From Microvirga sp. SRT01 (GTDB lineage Bacteria > Pseudomonadota > Alphaproteobacteria > Sphingomonadales > Sphingomonadaceae), in the NCBI GenBank assembly GCA_018139225.1, contig JAGSNX010000002.1:434001-498000 (forward strand): a stretch of 64,000 bases of DNA, in the 5' to 3' direction. Below, piece after piece: positions 38,176-47,608 of the stretch. Each line of letters begins with the position of its first letter. Positions within the stretch are counted from its first letter, which is position 1. A model generated the notes under the pieces. The model made no database searches. It saw nothing but the letters and a program-made list of their open reading frames with translations, and was not told the DNA's origin. A program made the translations under genes and the position numbers.

Positions 38176-39846
38176 ATGACCGATATGCCCGGCCCCGCGG
38201 CCTTCGCGCGTTCGACCGAATTCAGCGCAGCCATGACCGCACCCGACGCGGCCCTCGTGCCGATCGGCTGCGTCTTCGCGATCGCCGGCGCCTCCAGTCG
38301 CGTGCTGCTCGACCGCGCCTTGCTGGAGACGCTGGCGCTCGATCCCGATCCGATCGCCGCGGCGGCGGGACAGGTCGGCAGCCAGATCAAGATGCGCGTC
38401 GGCACTGCGTGGCTGGTCGCCAACGTTCGCGCGCTGAAGCTGGAGGATAACAGCGGCACCTGCATCGCCGCCGACATCGACTTTCTGGGGGAGGGCGACG
38501 AGGAGCGCCTGACCGGGAAGCTCTACAATTTTCGCCGCGGCGTGACCCGCTATCCCATGCCCGGTTGCGAGGTGTTCCCCGTCACCGCGGCCGACCTGCG
38601 ACAGGTCTATGCCGCCGACGATCGCGCCGCGATCTCGGTCGGCACCGTGTACCCGACGCAGGACATTCCGGCGTCGCTCTACATCGATGCGATGCTCGGC
38701 AAGCATTTCGCGCTGGTCGGCTCGACCGGCACCGGCAAGTCCACCTCCGCCGCGCTGATCCTCCACCGCATCTGCGCTCTCGCGCCGCAGGGACATATCG
38801 TCATGATCGACCCGCACGGCGAATATGCCGCGGCATTCAAGGACAATGGCGCGATCTACGACGTCAACAATCTGGCGATGCCGTACTGGCTGATGAACTT
38901 CGAGGAGCATTGCGAGGTCTTCCTGACCACCAGCGGCTCCGATCGCCAGGTGGATGCCGACATCCTCGCCAAATGCCTGCTGATGGCCAAGCAGAAGAAC
39001 CGCATCGGGCAGGAGATCGCGAAGCTGACCGTCGATGCGCCGATCCCCTATCTGCTGTCCGACCTGACCAACCTCATCGGGCTGGAAATGGGCAAGATGG
39101 ACCGCGCCGGCGACACCGCGCCGTACCTGCGCCTCAAGTCGAAGATCGACGAGATTCGCGCCGACCCGCGTTACGGTTTCATGTTCAGCGGCATGCTCGT
39201 CGCCGACACGATGGCCAACTTCCTCGCCCGGATCTTCCGCATGCCCGGCGACGGCAAGCCGATCTCGATCGTCGACGTATCGGGGGTGCCGTCCGACATC
39301 ACCTCCGTTGTGGTCGCGGTGCTCAGCCGCATGACGTTCGACTTCGCGATCTGGTCGCGCAACGAACCGCAGCGGCCGATCCTGCTCGTCTGCGAGGAGG
39401 CGCACCGCTACATCCCTGCGGGCAACGATCAGACCAACTCGGTCGGTCGCATCCTCGCGCGCATCGCCAAGGAAGGCCGCAAATACGGCGTCAGCCTGGG
39501 TCTCATCACGCAGCGTCCGTCCGATCTGGCGGAGGGCGTGCTGTCGCAGTGCGGCACGATCATCGCTATGCGCCTCAACAACGAGCGCGATCAGGCTTTC
39601 GTCCGGGCGGCGATGCCGGAGGGCGCGCGCGGGTTCCTCGATTCGATCCCGGCGCTGCGCAACCGAGAATGCATCATCTGCGGCGAAGGTGTCGCGATCC
39701 CCATCCGCGTGTCCTTCGACGGGCTGGAGGAACACCGCCGCCCCGCCTCCAGCGACCCGCTGTTCTCGCAACTCTGGCGAAACGTCGGCGGCGAAGACCA
39801 GATCATCGCCCGCACCATTCAACGCTGGCGCGCACAGGGGAAGTGA
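38176..39846 (+). CDS. HerA-like ATPase (DUF87)
   Basis: A 556-aa protein. ATG 38176 is one of several possible starts (38104, 38185, 38232), because no strong ribosome site is seen. Walker A GSTGTGKST (about residues 184-192), IVMIDPHGEYAA, Walker B-like PILLVCEEAHRYIP (about 408-421) and LITQRPSDLAEGVLSQC are typical of bacterial HerA/VirB4-like ATPases, which form hexamers for DNA translocation or end resection. No nuclease partner is adjacent. The N-terminal domain (LVPIGCVFAIAGASSRVLLD) is the usual beta-barrel HAS domain. Confidence 0.88.
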   Translation: MTDMPGPAAFARSTEFSAAMTAPDAALVPIGCVFAIAGASSRVLLDRALLETLALDPDPIAAAAGQVGSQIKMRVGTAWLVANVRALKLEDNSGTCIAADIDFLGEGDEERLTGKLYNFRRGVTRYPMPGCEVFPVTAADLRQVYAADDRAAISVGTVYPTQDIPASLYIDAMLGKHFALVGSTGTGKSTSAALILHRICALAPQGHIVMIDPHGEYAAAFKDNGAIYDVNNLAMPYWLMNFEEHCEVFLTTSGSDRQVDADILAKCLLMAKQKNRIGQEIAKLTVDAPIPYLLSDLTNLIGLEMGKMDRAGDTAPYLRLKSKIDEIRADPRYGFMFSGMLVADTMANFLARIFRMPGDGKPISIVDVSGVPSDITSVVVAVLSRMTFDFAIWSRNEPQRPILLVCEEAHRYIPAGNDQTNSVGRILARIAKEGRKYGVSLGLITQRPSDLAEGVLSQCGTIIAMRLNNERDQAFVRAAMPEGARGFLDSIPALRNRECIICGEGVAIPIRVSFDGLEEHRRPASSDPLFSQLWRNVGGEDQIIARTIQRWRAQGK

Positions 39847-39858
39847 GCCGTTCCCGAT

Positions 39859-39905
39859 CCTCCCCGCCCGCGGGGAGGTGGCACGGCGAAGCCGTGACGG
39901 AGGGG
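39859..39905 (+). repeat. Sphingomonad REP-like palindrome behind herA-like gene
   Basis: CCTCCCCG/CGGGGAGG (39859-39878, 8-bp stem) and CACGGC-GAA-GCCGTG (39882-39896) form two adjacent hairpins ending in a GACGGAGGGG tail. This double hairpin recurs widely in sphingomonad intergenic DNA. Placed 13 bases after a stop codon, it probably serves as a terminator. The remaining DNA to 40029 holds nothing else clear. Confidence 0.7.
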
Positions 39906-40029
39906 CAGCCCAAGGCAAATCGCTTCATGTAATCATCCCCTTGCAGGCGAGGATTGCAGTTGCGCGCGTCAGCAACATTTCCGGCACGCACCACGCGAAG
40001 CGCTCAAGCCGATGCCCGCCGAACCCGAG

Positions 40030-41502
40030 CTACCGCCCCGGCGTCACCGCCAGCAAATTCGCCACGCGCCGCTTGAACGCGCGCAGATTCTCGCCCGCCA
40101 GCCGCGCCACGCTCGTGAACGACAGCGCGCGCGGATTGATCGTCTGGCCGTTCCGCCAGACCTCCCAGTGCAGATGCGGTCCCGTCGACATGCCGGTCGA
40201 CCCGACATAGCCGATCACCTGACCCTGCCGCACACGCGTGCCCGGCCGCACCGCGATCCGGCTCATATGACCATAACCGCTCGCCAGGCCGCCCGCGTGC
40301 ACCAGCTTCACGAAATTGCCGTAGCCGGAATTACGCCCCGCGAACTGCACGACGCCGTCGACCGCGGCATAGATCGGCGATCCATATGGCGCGGCGATGT
40401 CCAGCCCCTTGTGCATCCGCATGAAGCCCAGCAGCGGGTGCATCCGCATCCCGAACCCGGACGTCAGCCGCCCCGCCACCGGCATGCCGGCATAACCGCG
40501 CTTCTCCGCCTGACCCGACGCGTCGAACCAGTCGGCGCTTCGCTCGCCACTGGCGGTCCAGCGAACGAGGCGGATCGGCTTGCCCCCGCGGTTCAGCCCG
40601 GCGAACATCAGGTCGCCCAGCCGCGTCTCGCCGGTGGCGGCGCGTTCACGCTCGACGACCATGTCGAAACTGTCGGCCGCGCGCACGTCGCGACCGATCG
40701 ACACGCGCGTCGCCATCGCCTTGATATACGTCTCAACCGCCTTGGCCGGGATGCCCGCCGCCCGTGCCGAGCGGTACAGGCTCTGCCCGACCAGCCCCTG
40801 TACGCGCAGCGGCGTCGAATCCACCGCGATCGGCGTCCGGTTCAGGATCAGGCTCGATCCCGCCCGCGCCAGCGTCAGGGACAGGTCGAAACGGGCGCGG
40901 AAGGTCAGCGTCTCCAGCGGTCGTGCCACCGTCCGGCTCGGCCGCCGGCCCAGCGTCAGCGCCAGCCGCGTGCCTGAAGGAATGTCGCTCAAGGAGGTCG
41001 CGCCCGCGACCAGCCGCGCCGCCTCCTTCGCTTCGCCGCGACCGACCCCCGCGCGCACCAGCGCCCGGTCCAGCGCATCGCCATCGCCGAGCGTTGTTGT
41101 CAGCTCCACCGTCGGTCTCTCCGGCGCCTGCGCCAGCGGCGCGACGAGGTCGCTTGCCGCCATGCGCTTGCCGGTATCGGCACCCCATGCCAGCGGGGCG
41201 ATGCCCTGCGCGCGCGCCTCGTCCCACTGCTCGCCCTGGATCGGCGCGGGCACCGCGCCGATCAGCGGCCGGTCGAACCCCGGCGACAGCGCCCAGGTCG
41301 CGGCGCACAGGGCCGTGCAGGTCGCGACGCCGCGCCACCAGTCGCGCGTGCCGATCTGCGCGCCCAGATCGGGCACCCAGTCGATCGCGGCGACCCGGTG
41401 TCGCCAATCCTGCTGAACGGGAACCGTGAAGCTGCGCGGCGACAGGCCCCGCGCACTCGTGCCGCCGGCGAGTTCCAGACCATGATCGCTGCGAAGGAAC
41501 AC
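40030..41502 (-). CDS. M23-family peptidase (periplasmic, membrane-anchored)
   Basis: A 490-aa protein from GTG 41502. One membrane segment lies near residues 55-75 (GVATCTALCAATWALSPG). A middle region similar to LysM/OapA-type linkers follows (TLGDGDALDRALVRAGVGRGEAKEAARLV). The C-terminal zinc peptidase has HKGLDIAAP (about residue 365-374) and GPHLHWEVW (about 443). It probably cuts peptidoglycan crosslinks. The cytoplasmic N-terminus is unusually long for the family. The gene diverges from the SUV3-like helicase. Confidence 0.9.
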   Translation of the reverse strand: MFLRSDHGLELAGGTSARGLSPRSFTVPVQQDWRHRVAAIDWVPDLGAQIGTRDWWRGVATCTALCAATWALSPGFDRPLIGAVPAPIQGEQWDEARAQGIAPLAWGADTGKRMAASDLVAPLAQAPERPTVELTTTLGDGDALDRALVRAGVGRGEAKEAARLVAGATSLSDIPSGTRLALTLGRRPSRTVARPLETLTFRARFDLSLTLARAGSSLILNRTPIAVDSTPLRVQGLVGQSLYRSARAAGIPAKAVETYIKAMATRVSIGRDVRAADSFDMVVERERAATGETRLGDLMFAGLNRGGKPIRLVRWTASGERSADWFDASGQAEKRGYAGMPVAGRLTSGFGMRMHPLLGFMRMHKGLDIAAPYGSPIYAAVDGVVQFAGRNSGYGNFVKLVHAGGLASGYGHMSRIAVRPGTRVRQGQVIGYVGSTGMSTGPHLHWEVWRNGQTINPRALSFTSVARLAGENLRAFKRRVANLLAVTPGR

Positions 41503-41725
41503 CGGCGACGCTCTCGGTTACTCGCCGATACCCCCCGGCGCTGGGAGGATTCGTTGTGGCTCGAACATCCTAAAGTCAAATTAACCGCGCCGCACGAGGG
41601 CGTTTGCTGCGACGAGTTGGCACTGGAATGCGACGGAACGCAGGAACGGATTGGTGGCGCAGTATCGCGCCACATCCGCAACCAAATCATTGCGAAAGCG
41701 GCGCTGCGGCCCGATGTTGCATGGC

Positions 41726-44200
41726 ATGGCCGCCCCGGTTCAGAACGTCACCGCCGTGCTCGGCCCGACCAATACGGGCAAGACGCACCTCGCGATCGAA
41801 CGCATGTGCGCGCACTCCAGCGGCATCATCGGCTTTCCGCTGCGGCTGCTGGCGCGCGAGGTCTATGACCGGGTCGTTGCGCTGAAAGGCGCGCATCAGG
41901 TCGCGCTCGTCACCGGCGAGGAAAAGATCGTGCCCCCGGGCGCGCGCTGGTTCCTGTGTACCGCGGAGTCCATGCCGTCGCACGACGCCGCCTTCGTCGC
42001 GCTGGACGAGGCGCAACTCGGCGCCGATCCCGAACGCGGCCACGTCTTCACCGACCGCCTTCTGCATATGCGGGGGCGGGAGGAAACGATGATCCTCGGC
42101 TCGGAAGCGCTGCGGCCGATGGTCCGCGCGCTGGTGCCCGACGCGGAGATCGTCGCCCGTCCGCGCTTCTCGACGCTCAGCTATGCCGGCGCGAAGAAGA
42201 TCAGTCGGCTCCCCAAACGCTCCGCCATCGTCGCGTTCAGCGCCGAGGAGGTTTACGCTGTCGCGGAGATGCTGCGCCGCCTGCGCGGCGGGGCGGCGGT
42301 GGTGATGGGCGCGCTCAGCCCCCGCACCCGCAACGCACAGGTCGCGATGTTCCAGGCGGGGGAGGTCGATTACCTCGTCGCCACGGACGCGATCGGCATG
42401 GGCCTGAACATGGACGTGGCGCACGTCGCCTTCGCCTCGCTCAACAAGTTCGACGGCCGTCGCCAGCGCCGCCTGACCGTCGCCGAAATGGCGCAGATCG
42501 CCGGGCGCGCCGGCCGTCACCAGCGCGACGGTACGTTCGGTGCGGTGACGGAGGAGGGGCCGGGGGCTTTCCTGCCGGAGGAAATTCTCGCGATCGAGGA
42601 ACATCGCTTTCCGCGGCTGGAGGAACTCTACTGGCGCGCGGGGCAGCCCGACCTCTCCTCGATCGACGCGCTGGTCGCCGATCTCGAACGCCGCCCGCCG
42701 CCCGGCACGCCGCTGCGCGCCGCGCCGCAGGCGATGGATCTGGCGGTGCTCAAGCGGCTGGCGGAGGAGGGCTGGGTGCGCAACCGCGTCCGCACCCCGT
42801 CGATGGTCAAGCGGCTGTGGGCGGCGTGCGGCGTGCCCGATTTCCGCAAGGTCGGCCTCGATCCACACGCCCGCTTCGTCTCGCGGCTGTTCGGCCACCT
42901 CAGCGAAGGGCGCGGCATCATCCCGCATCAATGGTTCGCGGACGAAATCCAGCGGCTCGACACGATCGCCGGCGACGTCGAGACGCTGGCCGGCCGGCTC
43001 GCCGCGGTCCGTACCTGGGCCTATATCGCGCAGCGTCCCGACTGGCTCGCCGATCCCGCCGAGTGGGCGGACCGCACCCGCGCGATCGAGGAGCGGTTGT
43101 CGGACGGCCTCCACGCCGGCCTGACGCAACGCTTCGTCGACAAGCGGACGACCGCGCTCATCCGCCGCATCGGCGCGGACACCGGCGCGCTGCCCGTGAC
43201 GATCGGCGCGGAGGGCGAAGTCACGGTGGAGGATCACCCGATCGGCCGCCTCGACGGTTTTCGCTTCGTGGTCGAACCCGGTGCCCGCGGTGGCGATCGG
43301 CGGATGCTGCTCGCGGCGGCGGAAAAGCGTCTCGTTCCCGAACGCGCCCGCCGTGCGCAGGCATTGGCCGACGCCGCGGACGTCCAATTCGCGCTGGACG
43401 ATGCGGCGATCCGCTGGAACGGCACCGCTGTCGCATCGCTGTGCGCGGGCGTGTCGCTGGCCCGCCCGCGGCTGGTGCTCGACCGCGACCTCGACGTGCT
43501 CGATCGCGCCGGCCGCGACCGCGTGTCCGCACGGCTGGAAAAATGGCTTGCCACGTCGCTGCACAAGCGCGCGCCCGCACTCGCCGCGCTTGATGCGATT
43601 GCCCGTGACCCAGCCGCCGGCCCGGCCCTGCGCACCGTCGCCGCCGCGCTCGAAGCGGCGGGCGGGCTGACCCAGCGCCTGCCGCTTCGTGGCCCGCTGG
43701 AGGCGTTGACGCAGGAGGACCGCCGGCGGCTGCGGGTCGCCGGCGTCACGCTCGGCGCGCTCGACCTGTTCGACCCGCGCCTTCTGAAGCCGGAGCCGGC
43801 GCGCTGGCGAAGCGTGCTGCTCGGCCTGCGCGACGTCGCGCCGCCGGAACCGCCGGTCGGTGCTACCGTCCTGCCGCGCGGCCACGCCGCCGCGACGCTC
43901 GCCGCCGGCTTCCGGCCGCTCGGCGTGCAGGCCGTCCGCGTTGACCTCGTCGAACGCATCGCCCGCGCCGCACACGATGCGCGACAGGGGCGCAAACCCT
44001 TCGCCCCCGATCCCGCGCTCGCCACGTCGATGGGGCTGGAGCCGGCCACGTTCGAACGGCTGATGGCCGAACTCGGATTTCGTCCGGCGGGCGGGGAGGG
44101 TGGCTGGGTCTGGCGTGGTCGCCCGCCGGCCCGCCCGACCACGCCGACCCCGTCCAGTGCCAATGCATTCGCCAGCCTTGCGGAGATGTTCGCCCGGTGA
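41726..44200 (+). CDS. SUV3-like DEAD-box-related RNA helicase
   Basis: An 824-aa protein from ATG 41726; ATG 41714 is equally possible. Motif I GPTNTGKTH is near the start, then VALDEAQ (motif II), LATDAIGMGLNMDV and AQIAGRAGRH (motif VI). These match the mitochondrial SUV3 family, whose bacterial relatives are common in alphaproteobacteria. The C-terminal third is rich in Arg/Ala/Leu and unassigned. It may act in RNA turnover. It overlaps the S4-domain gene by four bases. Confidence 0.9.
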   Translation: MAAPVQNVTAVLGPTNTGKTHLAIERMCAHSSGIIGFPLRLLAREVYDRVVALKGAHQVALVTGEEKIVPPGARWFLCTAESMPSHDAAFVALDEAQLGADPERGHVFTDRLLHMRGREETMILGSEALRPMVRALVPDAEIVARPRFSTLSYAGAKKISRLPKRSAIVAFSAEEVYAVAEMLRRLRGGAAVVMGALSPRTRNAQVAMFQAGEVDYLVATDAIGMGLNMDVAHVAFASLNKFDGRRQRRLTVAEMAQIAGRAGRHQRDGTFGAVTEEGPGAFLPEEILAIEEHRFPRLEELYWRAGQPDLSSIDALVADLERRPPPGTPLRAAPQAMDLAVLKRLAEEGWVRNRVRTPSMVKRLWAACGVPDFRKVGLDPHARFVSRLFGHLSEGRGIIPHQWFADEIQRLDTIAGDVETLAGRLAAVRTWAYIAQRPDWLADPAEWADRTRAIEERLSDGLHAGLTQRFVDKRTTALIRRIGADTGALPVTIGAEGEVTVEDHPIGRLDGFRFVVEPGARGGDRRMLLAAAEKRLVPERARRAQALADAADVQFALDDAAIRWNGTAVASLCAGVSLARPRLVLDRDLDVLDRAGRDRVSARLEKWLATSLHKRAPALAALDAIARDPAAGPALRTVAAALEAAGGLTQRLPLRGPLEALTQEDRRRLRVAGVTLGALDLFDPRLLKPEPARWRSVLLGLRDVAPPEPPVGATVLPRGHAAATLAAGFRPLGVQAVRVDLVERIARAAHDARQGRKPFAPDPALATSMGLEPATFERLMAELGFRPAGGEGGWVWRGRPPARPTTPTPSSANAFASLAEMFAR

Positions 44201-44502
44201 TTCCATCCGTCGACTCCATGCGGCTCGATCGGTTTCTCTGGTGGGCGCGCCTTGCGAAGACGCGCAGCGCGGCGCAGGCGCTGGCCGGCACCGGCCATCT
44301 CCGCCTCGACGGTCGCCCGATCGACCGCGCGCACGCTGCGGTGCGGGTCGGCGCCATCCTGACCTTCGCGCAGGGGGCGCGCGTTCGCGTCGTGCGGGTG
44401 GAGGCGCTGCCCGCCCGGCGTGGCCCGCCGGCGGAGGCACGCGGCTGCTATGCCGATCTCGTGACGGGTGATAACGTGTCGCAGGACGCCGACGGCGATT
44501 GA
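44197..44502 (+). CDS. S4-domain RNA-binding protein (Hsp15-like)
   Basis: A 101-aa protein. MRLDRFLWWARLAKTRSAAQALAGTGHLRLDGRPIDRAHAAVRVG is the S4 domain of the HslR/Hsp15 type, which in E. coli binds stalled 50S subunits. It starts at GTG 44197 overlapping the helicase stop (GTGA); ATG 44218 is an alternative. The tail is acidic. Pairing with the RNA helicase suggests a shared RNA-handling role. Confidence 0.85.
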   Translation: MIPSVDSMRLDRFLWWARLAKTRSAAQALAGTGHLRLDGRPIDRAHAAVRVGAILTFAQGARVRVVRVEALPARRGPPAEARGCYADLVTGDNVSQDADGD

Positions 44503-44599
44503 CGCACGCCACGCTTGCGGCCTAGTCGCCGCGCGATGATCGCCGGCCTGTCGATGGCCGTATGAAGCTTGCCGGCATGGGCCGGTTCGGGAGTACGCA

Positions 44600-44941
44600 A
44601 TGACCTACGTCGTCACCGACGCCTGCATCCGTTGCAAGTACATGGACTGCGTCGAGGTGTGTCCGGTGGATTGTTTTTATGAAGGCGAGAACATGCTCGT
44701 CATCAATCCGTCCGAATGCATCGATTGCGGCGTCTGCGAACCCGAATGCCCGGCCGAGGCGATCCTGCCGGACACCGAGAACGGCCAGGAAAAGTGGCTG
44801 GAACTGAACGCCACCTTCTCCGCGCAATGGCCCAACGTCACCCGCAAGATGGACCAGACCCCGCCGGACGCCGACGCGATGAAGGGCGTCGAGGGCAAGT
44901 ACGACAGTTTCTTCAGCCCGGAACCCGGCGCGGGCGACTGA
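44600..44941 (+). CDS. fdxA: Ferredoxin FdxA (7Fe/8Fe type)
   Basis: A 113-aa protein. [18 protein letters not shown] and [12 protein letters not shown] provide the cysteines of a 3Fe-4S and a 4Fe-4S cluster as in Azotobacter-type FdI/FdxA. The C-terminal extension [23 protein letters not shown] is typical. It is a soluble cytoplasmic electron carrier. It lies between the S4-domain protein and CarD, an order often conserved in sphingomonads. Confidence 0.93.
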   Translation: MTYVVTDACIRCKYMDCVEVCPVDCFYEGENMLVINPSECIDCGVCEPECPAEAILPDTENGQEKWLELNATFSAQWPNVTRKMDQTPPDADAMKGVEGKYDSFFSPEPGAGD

Positions 44942-45163
44942 CGGCAGGGCGACCGCTGGCTGCTATGGGAGGCGGCGTGACGGACCGATCGGGATGGAAT
45001 GGTGGCGTCGTGCGGCGGTGCGACACGAAGCTGGCAATTTTGTTGCAAAGCTGCTAGATACTGTTGCGACGGGCGCGATCGGCGTTGCCCGGATCCCCAA
45101 CACGCGCCCCGTCGCCGGCCTTCGCGCCAGCGGGTCGGGCGCGGGTCCGATGAAAGGCCCCAC

Positions 45164-45697
45164 ATGGCTGCCAAGGCGCTGTTTTTCGACGTCGGCGATT
45201 ATGTTGTCTATCCCAAGCACGGCGTAGGCCGCGTGATCGAGCTGCAGAAGCAGGAGATCGCCGGGACCAGCCTCGAACTCTACGTCCTGCGGTTCGAGAA
45301 GGAGCGCATGACGCTCCGCGTTCCGACCAACAAGGCCGAGAGCGTCGGCATGCGCAAGCTGTCGTCCGACAAGACGATGCGCGAGGCGATGGACACGCTG
45401 AAGGGCAAGCCCAAGGTCAAGCGCACCATGTGGTCGCGCCGCGCGCAGGAGTACGAGGCGAAGATCAACTCCGGCGACCTCGTGTCGATCGCCGAAGTGG
45501 TCCGCGACCTGTTCCGCGCCGACGACCAGCCCGAGCAGAGCTATTCCGAACGTCAGATCTTCGAGGCCGCGACCAGCCGTCTGGCCCGTGAACTCGCCGC
45601 GATGGAAGAACTCGACGAGCCCAAGGCGCAGGAGAAGATCCTCGAGATCCTCCGCGCCGCCGCCGCGATCTACAACAAGGACAAGCCCGCCGCCTGA
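45164..45697 (+). CDS. carD: CarD/CdnL-family transcription regulator
   Basis: A 177-aa protein from ATG 45164, with AAAGG six bases before it. An N-terminal RNA-polymerase-interacting Tudor-like domain (FDVGDYVVYPKHGVGRVIELQKQEIAG) is followed by a helical domain (MWSRRAQEYEAKINSGDLVSIAEVVRDLFR and PKAQEKILEILRAA). It binds the RNA polymerase beta subunit and stabilises open complexes at rRNA and other promoters. It is followed by a strong terminator. Confidence 0.95.
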   Translation: MAAKALFFDVGDYVVYPKHGVGRVIELQKQEIAGTSLELYVLRFEKERMTLRVPTNKAESVGMRKLSSDKTMREAMDTLKGKPKVKRTMWSRRAQEYEAKINSGDLVSIAEVVRDLFRADDQPEQSYSERQIFEAATSRLARELAAMEELDEPKAQEKILEILRAAAAIYNKDKPAA

Positions 45698-45721
45698 TCG
45701 GCGTGGAGCCTCGGTCTACAG

Positions 45722-45756
45722 GAAGGGCGGTCCGGCGACGGGCCGCCCTTCGTCGT
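45722..45756 (+). terminator. Terminator of carD
   Basis: GAAGGGCGG (45722-45730) pairs perfectly with CCGCCCTTC (45743-45751), followed by GTCGTTC. It sits 25 bases after the carD stop. The T-run is short, so it may be partly Rho-dependent. Confidence 0.7.
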
Positions 45757-45792
45757 TCAGAGCTTAATGTCATGAGGTTGATCCCGGCCTTC

Positions 45793-45858
45793 CGTTCGCC
45801 CTGAGCTTGTCGAAGGGCATGAGCCTCACCGGTGCTTCGACAGGCTCAGCACGAACGG
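45793..45858. repeat. Dispersed inverted repeat (GTTCG..CTGAGC type)
   Basis: CCGTTCGCCCTGAGCTTGTC on the left and a near-complementary half ending in CAGCACGAACGG on the right form a long imperfect palindrome. Related single halves occur at 47,512 and 59,173. This is a known type of dispersed intergenic element in sphingomonads. The gene-free stretch 45,698-45,995 holds the carD terminator, this palindrome and the promoter at 45,941. Confidence 0.75.
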
Positions 45859-45940
45859 TTCAAGCTGATGACGGCGGTACCCCCGGATCCGTCCTCCCGG
45901 CGGCAGTCCGAGTCCCCGACGACGGCAAACCGCCAGCCCC

Positions 45941-45968
45941 TTGCATCGCCCTTCCCAGCGTGTATTAT
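45941..45968 (+). promoter_or_regulatory. Sigma-70-like promoter of the GIN-domain lipoprotein gene
   Basis: TTGCAT (45941-45946) and TATTAT (45963-45968) are separated by 16 bp. The start codon is 28 bases further on, with AAGGGAAA as ribosome site. This is the clearest housekeeping promoter read in the host part. Confidence 0.65.
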
Positions 45969-45995
45969 CTAAGCAACACACAAGGGAAACACATC

Positions 45996-46754
45996 ATGAA
46001 GCTCGGCACCAGAACGCTCCTCGCCCCCGTCGCGCTTGCGCTGCTGGCGATGCCCGTCGCCGCCTGCTCCTTCAACTGGTCGTCCGACGACGAGCCGGAC
46101 GGCAGCGCGGGCGTTGCGGCGACCGGCTCGGGCGGCACCCGCAGCTATGCCGTGACCGACTTCGACAGCGTCGGCCTGGCGGCGGGTGGCGACGTGGAGG
46201 TCCGCGTCGGCCCCGCCTTCTCCGTCACCGCCACCGGCGACCCGGCCACGCTCGACAAGATCAGGGTCGAGCGGAAGGGCAGCTCGCTCAGCCTCGGCTG
46301 GAAGCGCGGGATCAACTGGAATGGCACCGGCAAGGTCCGCTACCTCGTGACGATGCCGCGCATCACCGGCGCTGACATCGGCGGCTCCGGCACGATCACT
46401 GTCGACAAGGCGGAGGGTGACAAGTTCGAGGGCAATATCGGCGGCTCCGGCAAGCTCGATATCCGCGGCATGAAGGTCGACAAGGCCGAGTTCGCGATCG
46501 GGGGATCGGGCGACATCGCCGCCGCCGGCACCGCCCGCTCGCTTGAAATCTCGGTCGGCGGCTCCGGCAACGTCCGCGCGCAACCGCTCCGCACCGAAAC
46601 GGCGGAGATCAACATCGCCGGCGCCGGCGACGTGCAGGCGACTGCCACCCGCACGGCGGAAATCAACATTCTCGGTTCCGGCGACGTCACCATCACCGGC
46701 GGCGCGAAGTGCGAAGTCAGCAAGATGGGCAGCGGCAAGGTGCATTGCGGCTGA
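45996..46754 (+). CDS. GIN-domain (DUF2807) lipoprotein
   Basis: A 252-aa protein from ATG 45996. The signal peptide ends in a lipobox (MPVAAC), so Cys would be lipidated. The body is a beta-solenoid-like DUF2807 domain with G-S/A-G turns about every 20 residues (IGGSGTITVD, IGGSGKLDI, IGGSGDIA, VGGSGNVR, IAGAGDVQ, ILGSGDVTI). Function of the family is unknown; it is a cell-envelope protein. It is followed by a second DUF2807 gene. Confidence 0.9.
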   Translation: MKLGTRTLLAPVALALLAMPVAACSFNWSSDDEPDGSAGVAATGSGGTRSYAVTDFDSVGLAAGGDVEVRVGPAFSVTATGDPATLDKIRVERKGSSLSLGWKRGINWNGTGKVRYLVTMPRITGADIGGSGTITVDKAEGDKFEGNIGGSGKLDIRGMKVDKAEFAIGGSGDIAAAGTARSLEISVGGSGNVRAQPLRTETAEINIAGAGDVQATATRTAEINILGSGDVTITGGAKCEVSKMGSGKVHCG

Positions 46755-46796
46755 TCCCGGCTTGATCGAAGGGCGGGGATCGTCGAGCGTAGCGTG

Positions 46797-47498
46797 ATGC
46801 GCCCGCTCCCCGCCATTCTCCTGTCAGCAATTGCCCTGTCGGCCGGCCCTGCATCGGCCGCGGACCGCACCGTCGGCATCGGCAGCTTCGAACGATTGCG
46901 CGTAGAAGGACCGTTCGACACGACCGTCACCACCGGGTCGCCCGCCGTCCGCATCGCCGGCGACTTGGACGCGGTCCAGGCGATCGACGTCCGGCTCGAC
47001 GGCACCACGCTGACGATCCGCCGCCGCCCCGGTGTGTTGGGCGACGCGCAGCGCCGATCGACCGCCCCGATCCGGCTGACGCTCTCGACGCCGTCGCTCG
47101 CCTCGGCGCAGTCGATCGCAGGGGCGCGGCTGACCATCGCGCGGCTGCGCGGACCAAGGATCGACCTCGTCGTCTCCGGCTCGGGCGCGATCGCGGTGAC
47201 AGCCGTCGACGGCGTGGAACTATCGGCGGTGCTCGCCGGCGCCGGCCGCATCGCGCTCGCCGGTCGCGTCGGCAAGGCCCGGCTGACGAAGAACGGGGAG
47301 GGGGCGCTCGACGCCTCGGCGCTCGACGCGGGCGAACTGCTGGTCGCCGCAGACGGCATCGGCGACCTCTCCGCCCGCGCCCGCTACACCGCGCAGGTGT
47401 CAAACGCCGGCACCGGACAGGTCACCATCACCGGCACCCCCCACTGCGTGATCCGCCCCGCCAACGGCGGCCCCGTCGCCTGCGGGAAAGCGCGTTAA
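46797..47498 (+). CDS. GIN-domain (DUF2807) secreted protein
   Basis: A 233-aa protein from ATG 46797 (a GTG lies one codon earlier). It has a cleavable signal peptide (PAILLSAIALSAGPASA) and the same beta-repeat architecture as the previous gene, but with looser G-x-G turns (VSGSGAIAVTAV, LAGAGRIAL). It ends GTPHCVIRPANGGPVACGK, with two Cys that may pair. It is 42 bases downstream of the lipoprotein gene and likely in the same operon. Confidence 0.88.
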   Translation: MRPLPAILLSAIALSAGPASAADRTVGIGSFERLRVEGPFDTTVTTGSPAVRIAGDLDAVQAIDVRLDGTTLTIRRRPGVLGDAQRRSTAPIRLTLSTPSLASAQSIAGARLTIARLRGPRIDLVVSGSGAIAVTAVDGVELSAVLAGAGRIALAGRVGKARLTKNGEGALDASALDAGELLVAADGIGDLSARARYTAQVSNAGTGQVTITGTPHCVIRPANGGPVACGKAR

Positions 47499-47511
47499 GC
47501 TGCCATCCACT

Positions 47512-47539
47512 CCGTTCGTGCTGAGCGCAGTCGAAGCAC
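47512..47539. repeat. Dispersed repeat, single half
   Basis: CCGTTCGTGCTGAGC then GCAGTCGAAGCAC is a half-copy of the palindrome at 45,793-45,858. It lies 13 bases after the second GIN-domain gene, between convergent genes. Confidence 0.7.
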
Positions 47540-47608
47540 ATGCCCAGCAACATGGCCCTCGATGTCGCTCAGGCCGAGCGATGGGCGGGAGCGCAGAGCC
47601 AAACCCGG

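Noticed and set aside
40030..41502. M23 peptidase as a phage gene
   Set aside because: It lies 5.4 kb beyond attR among host genes and has a membrane anchor and host-type neighbours.
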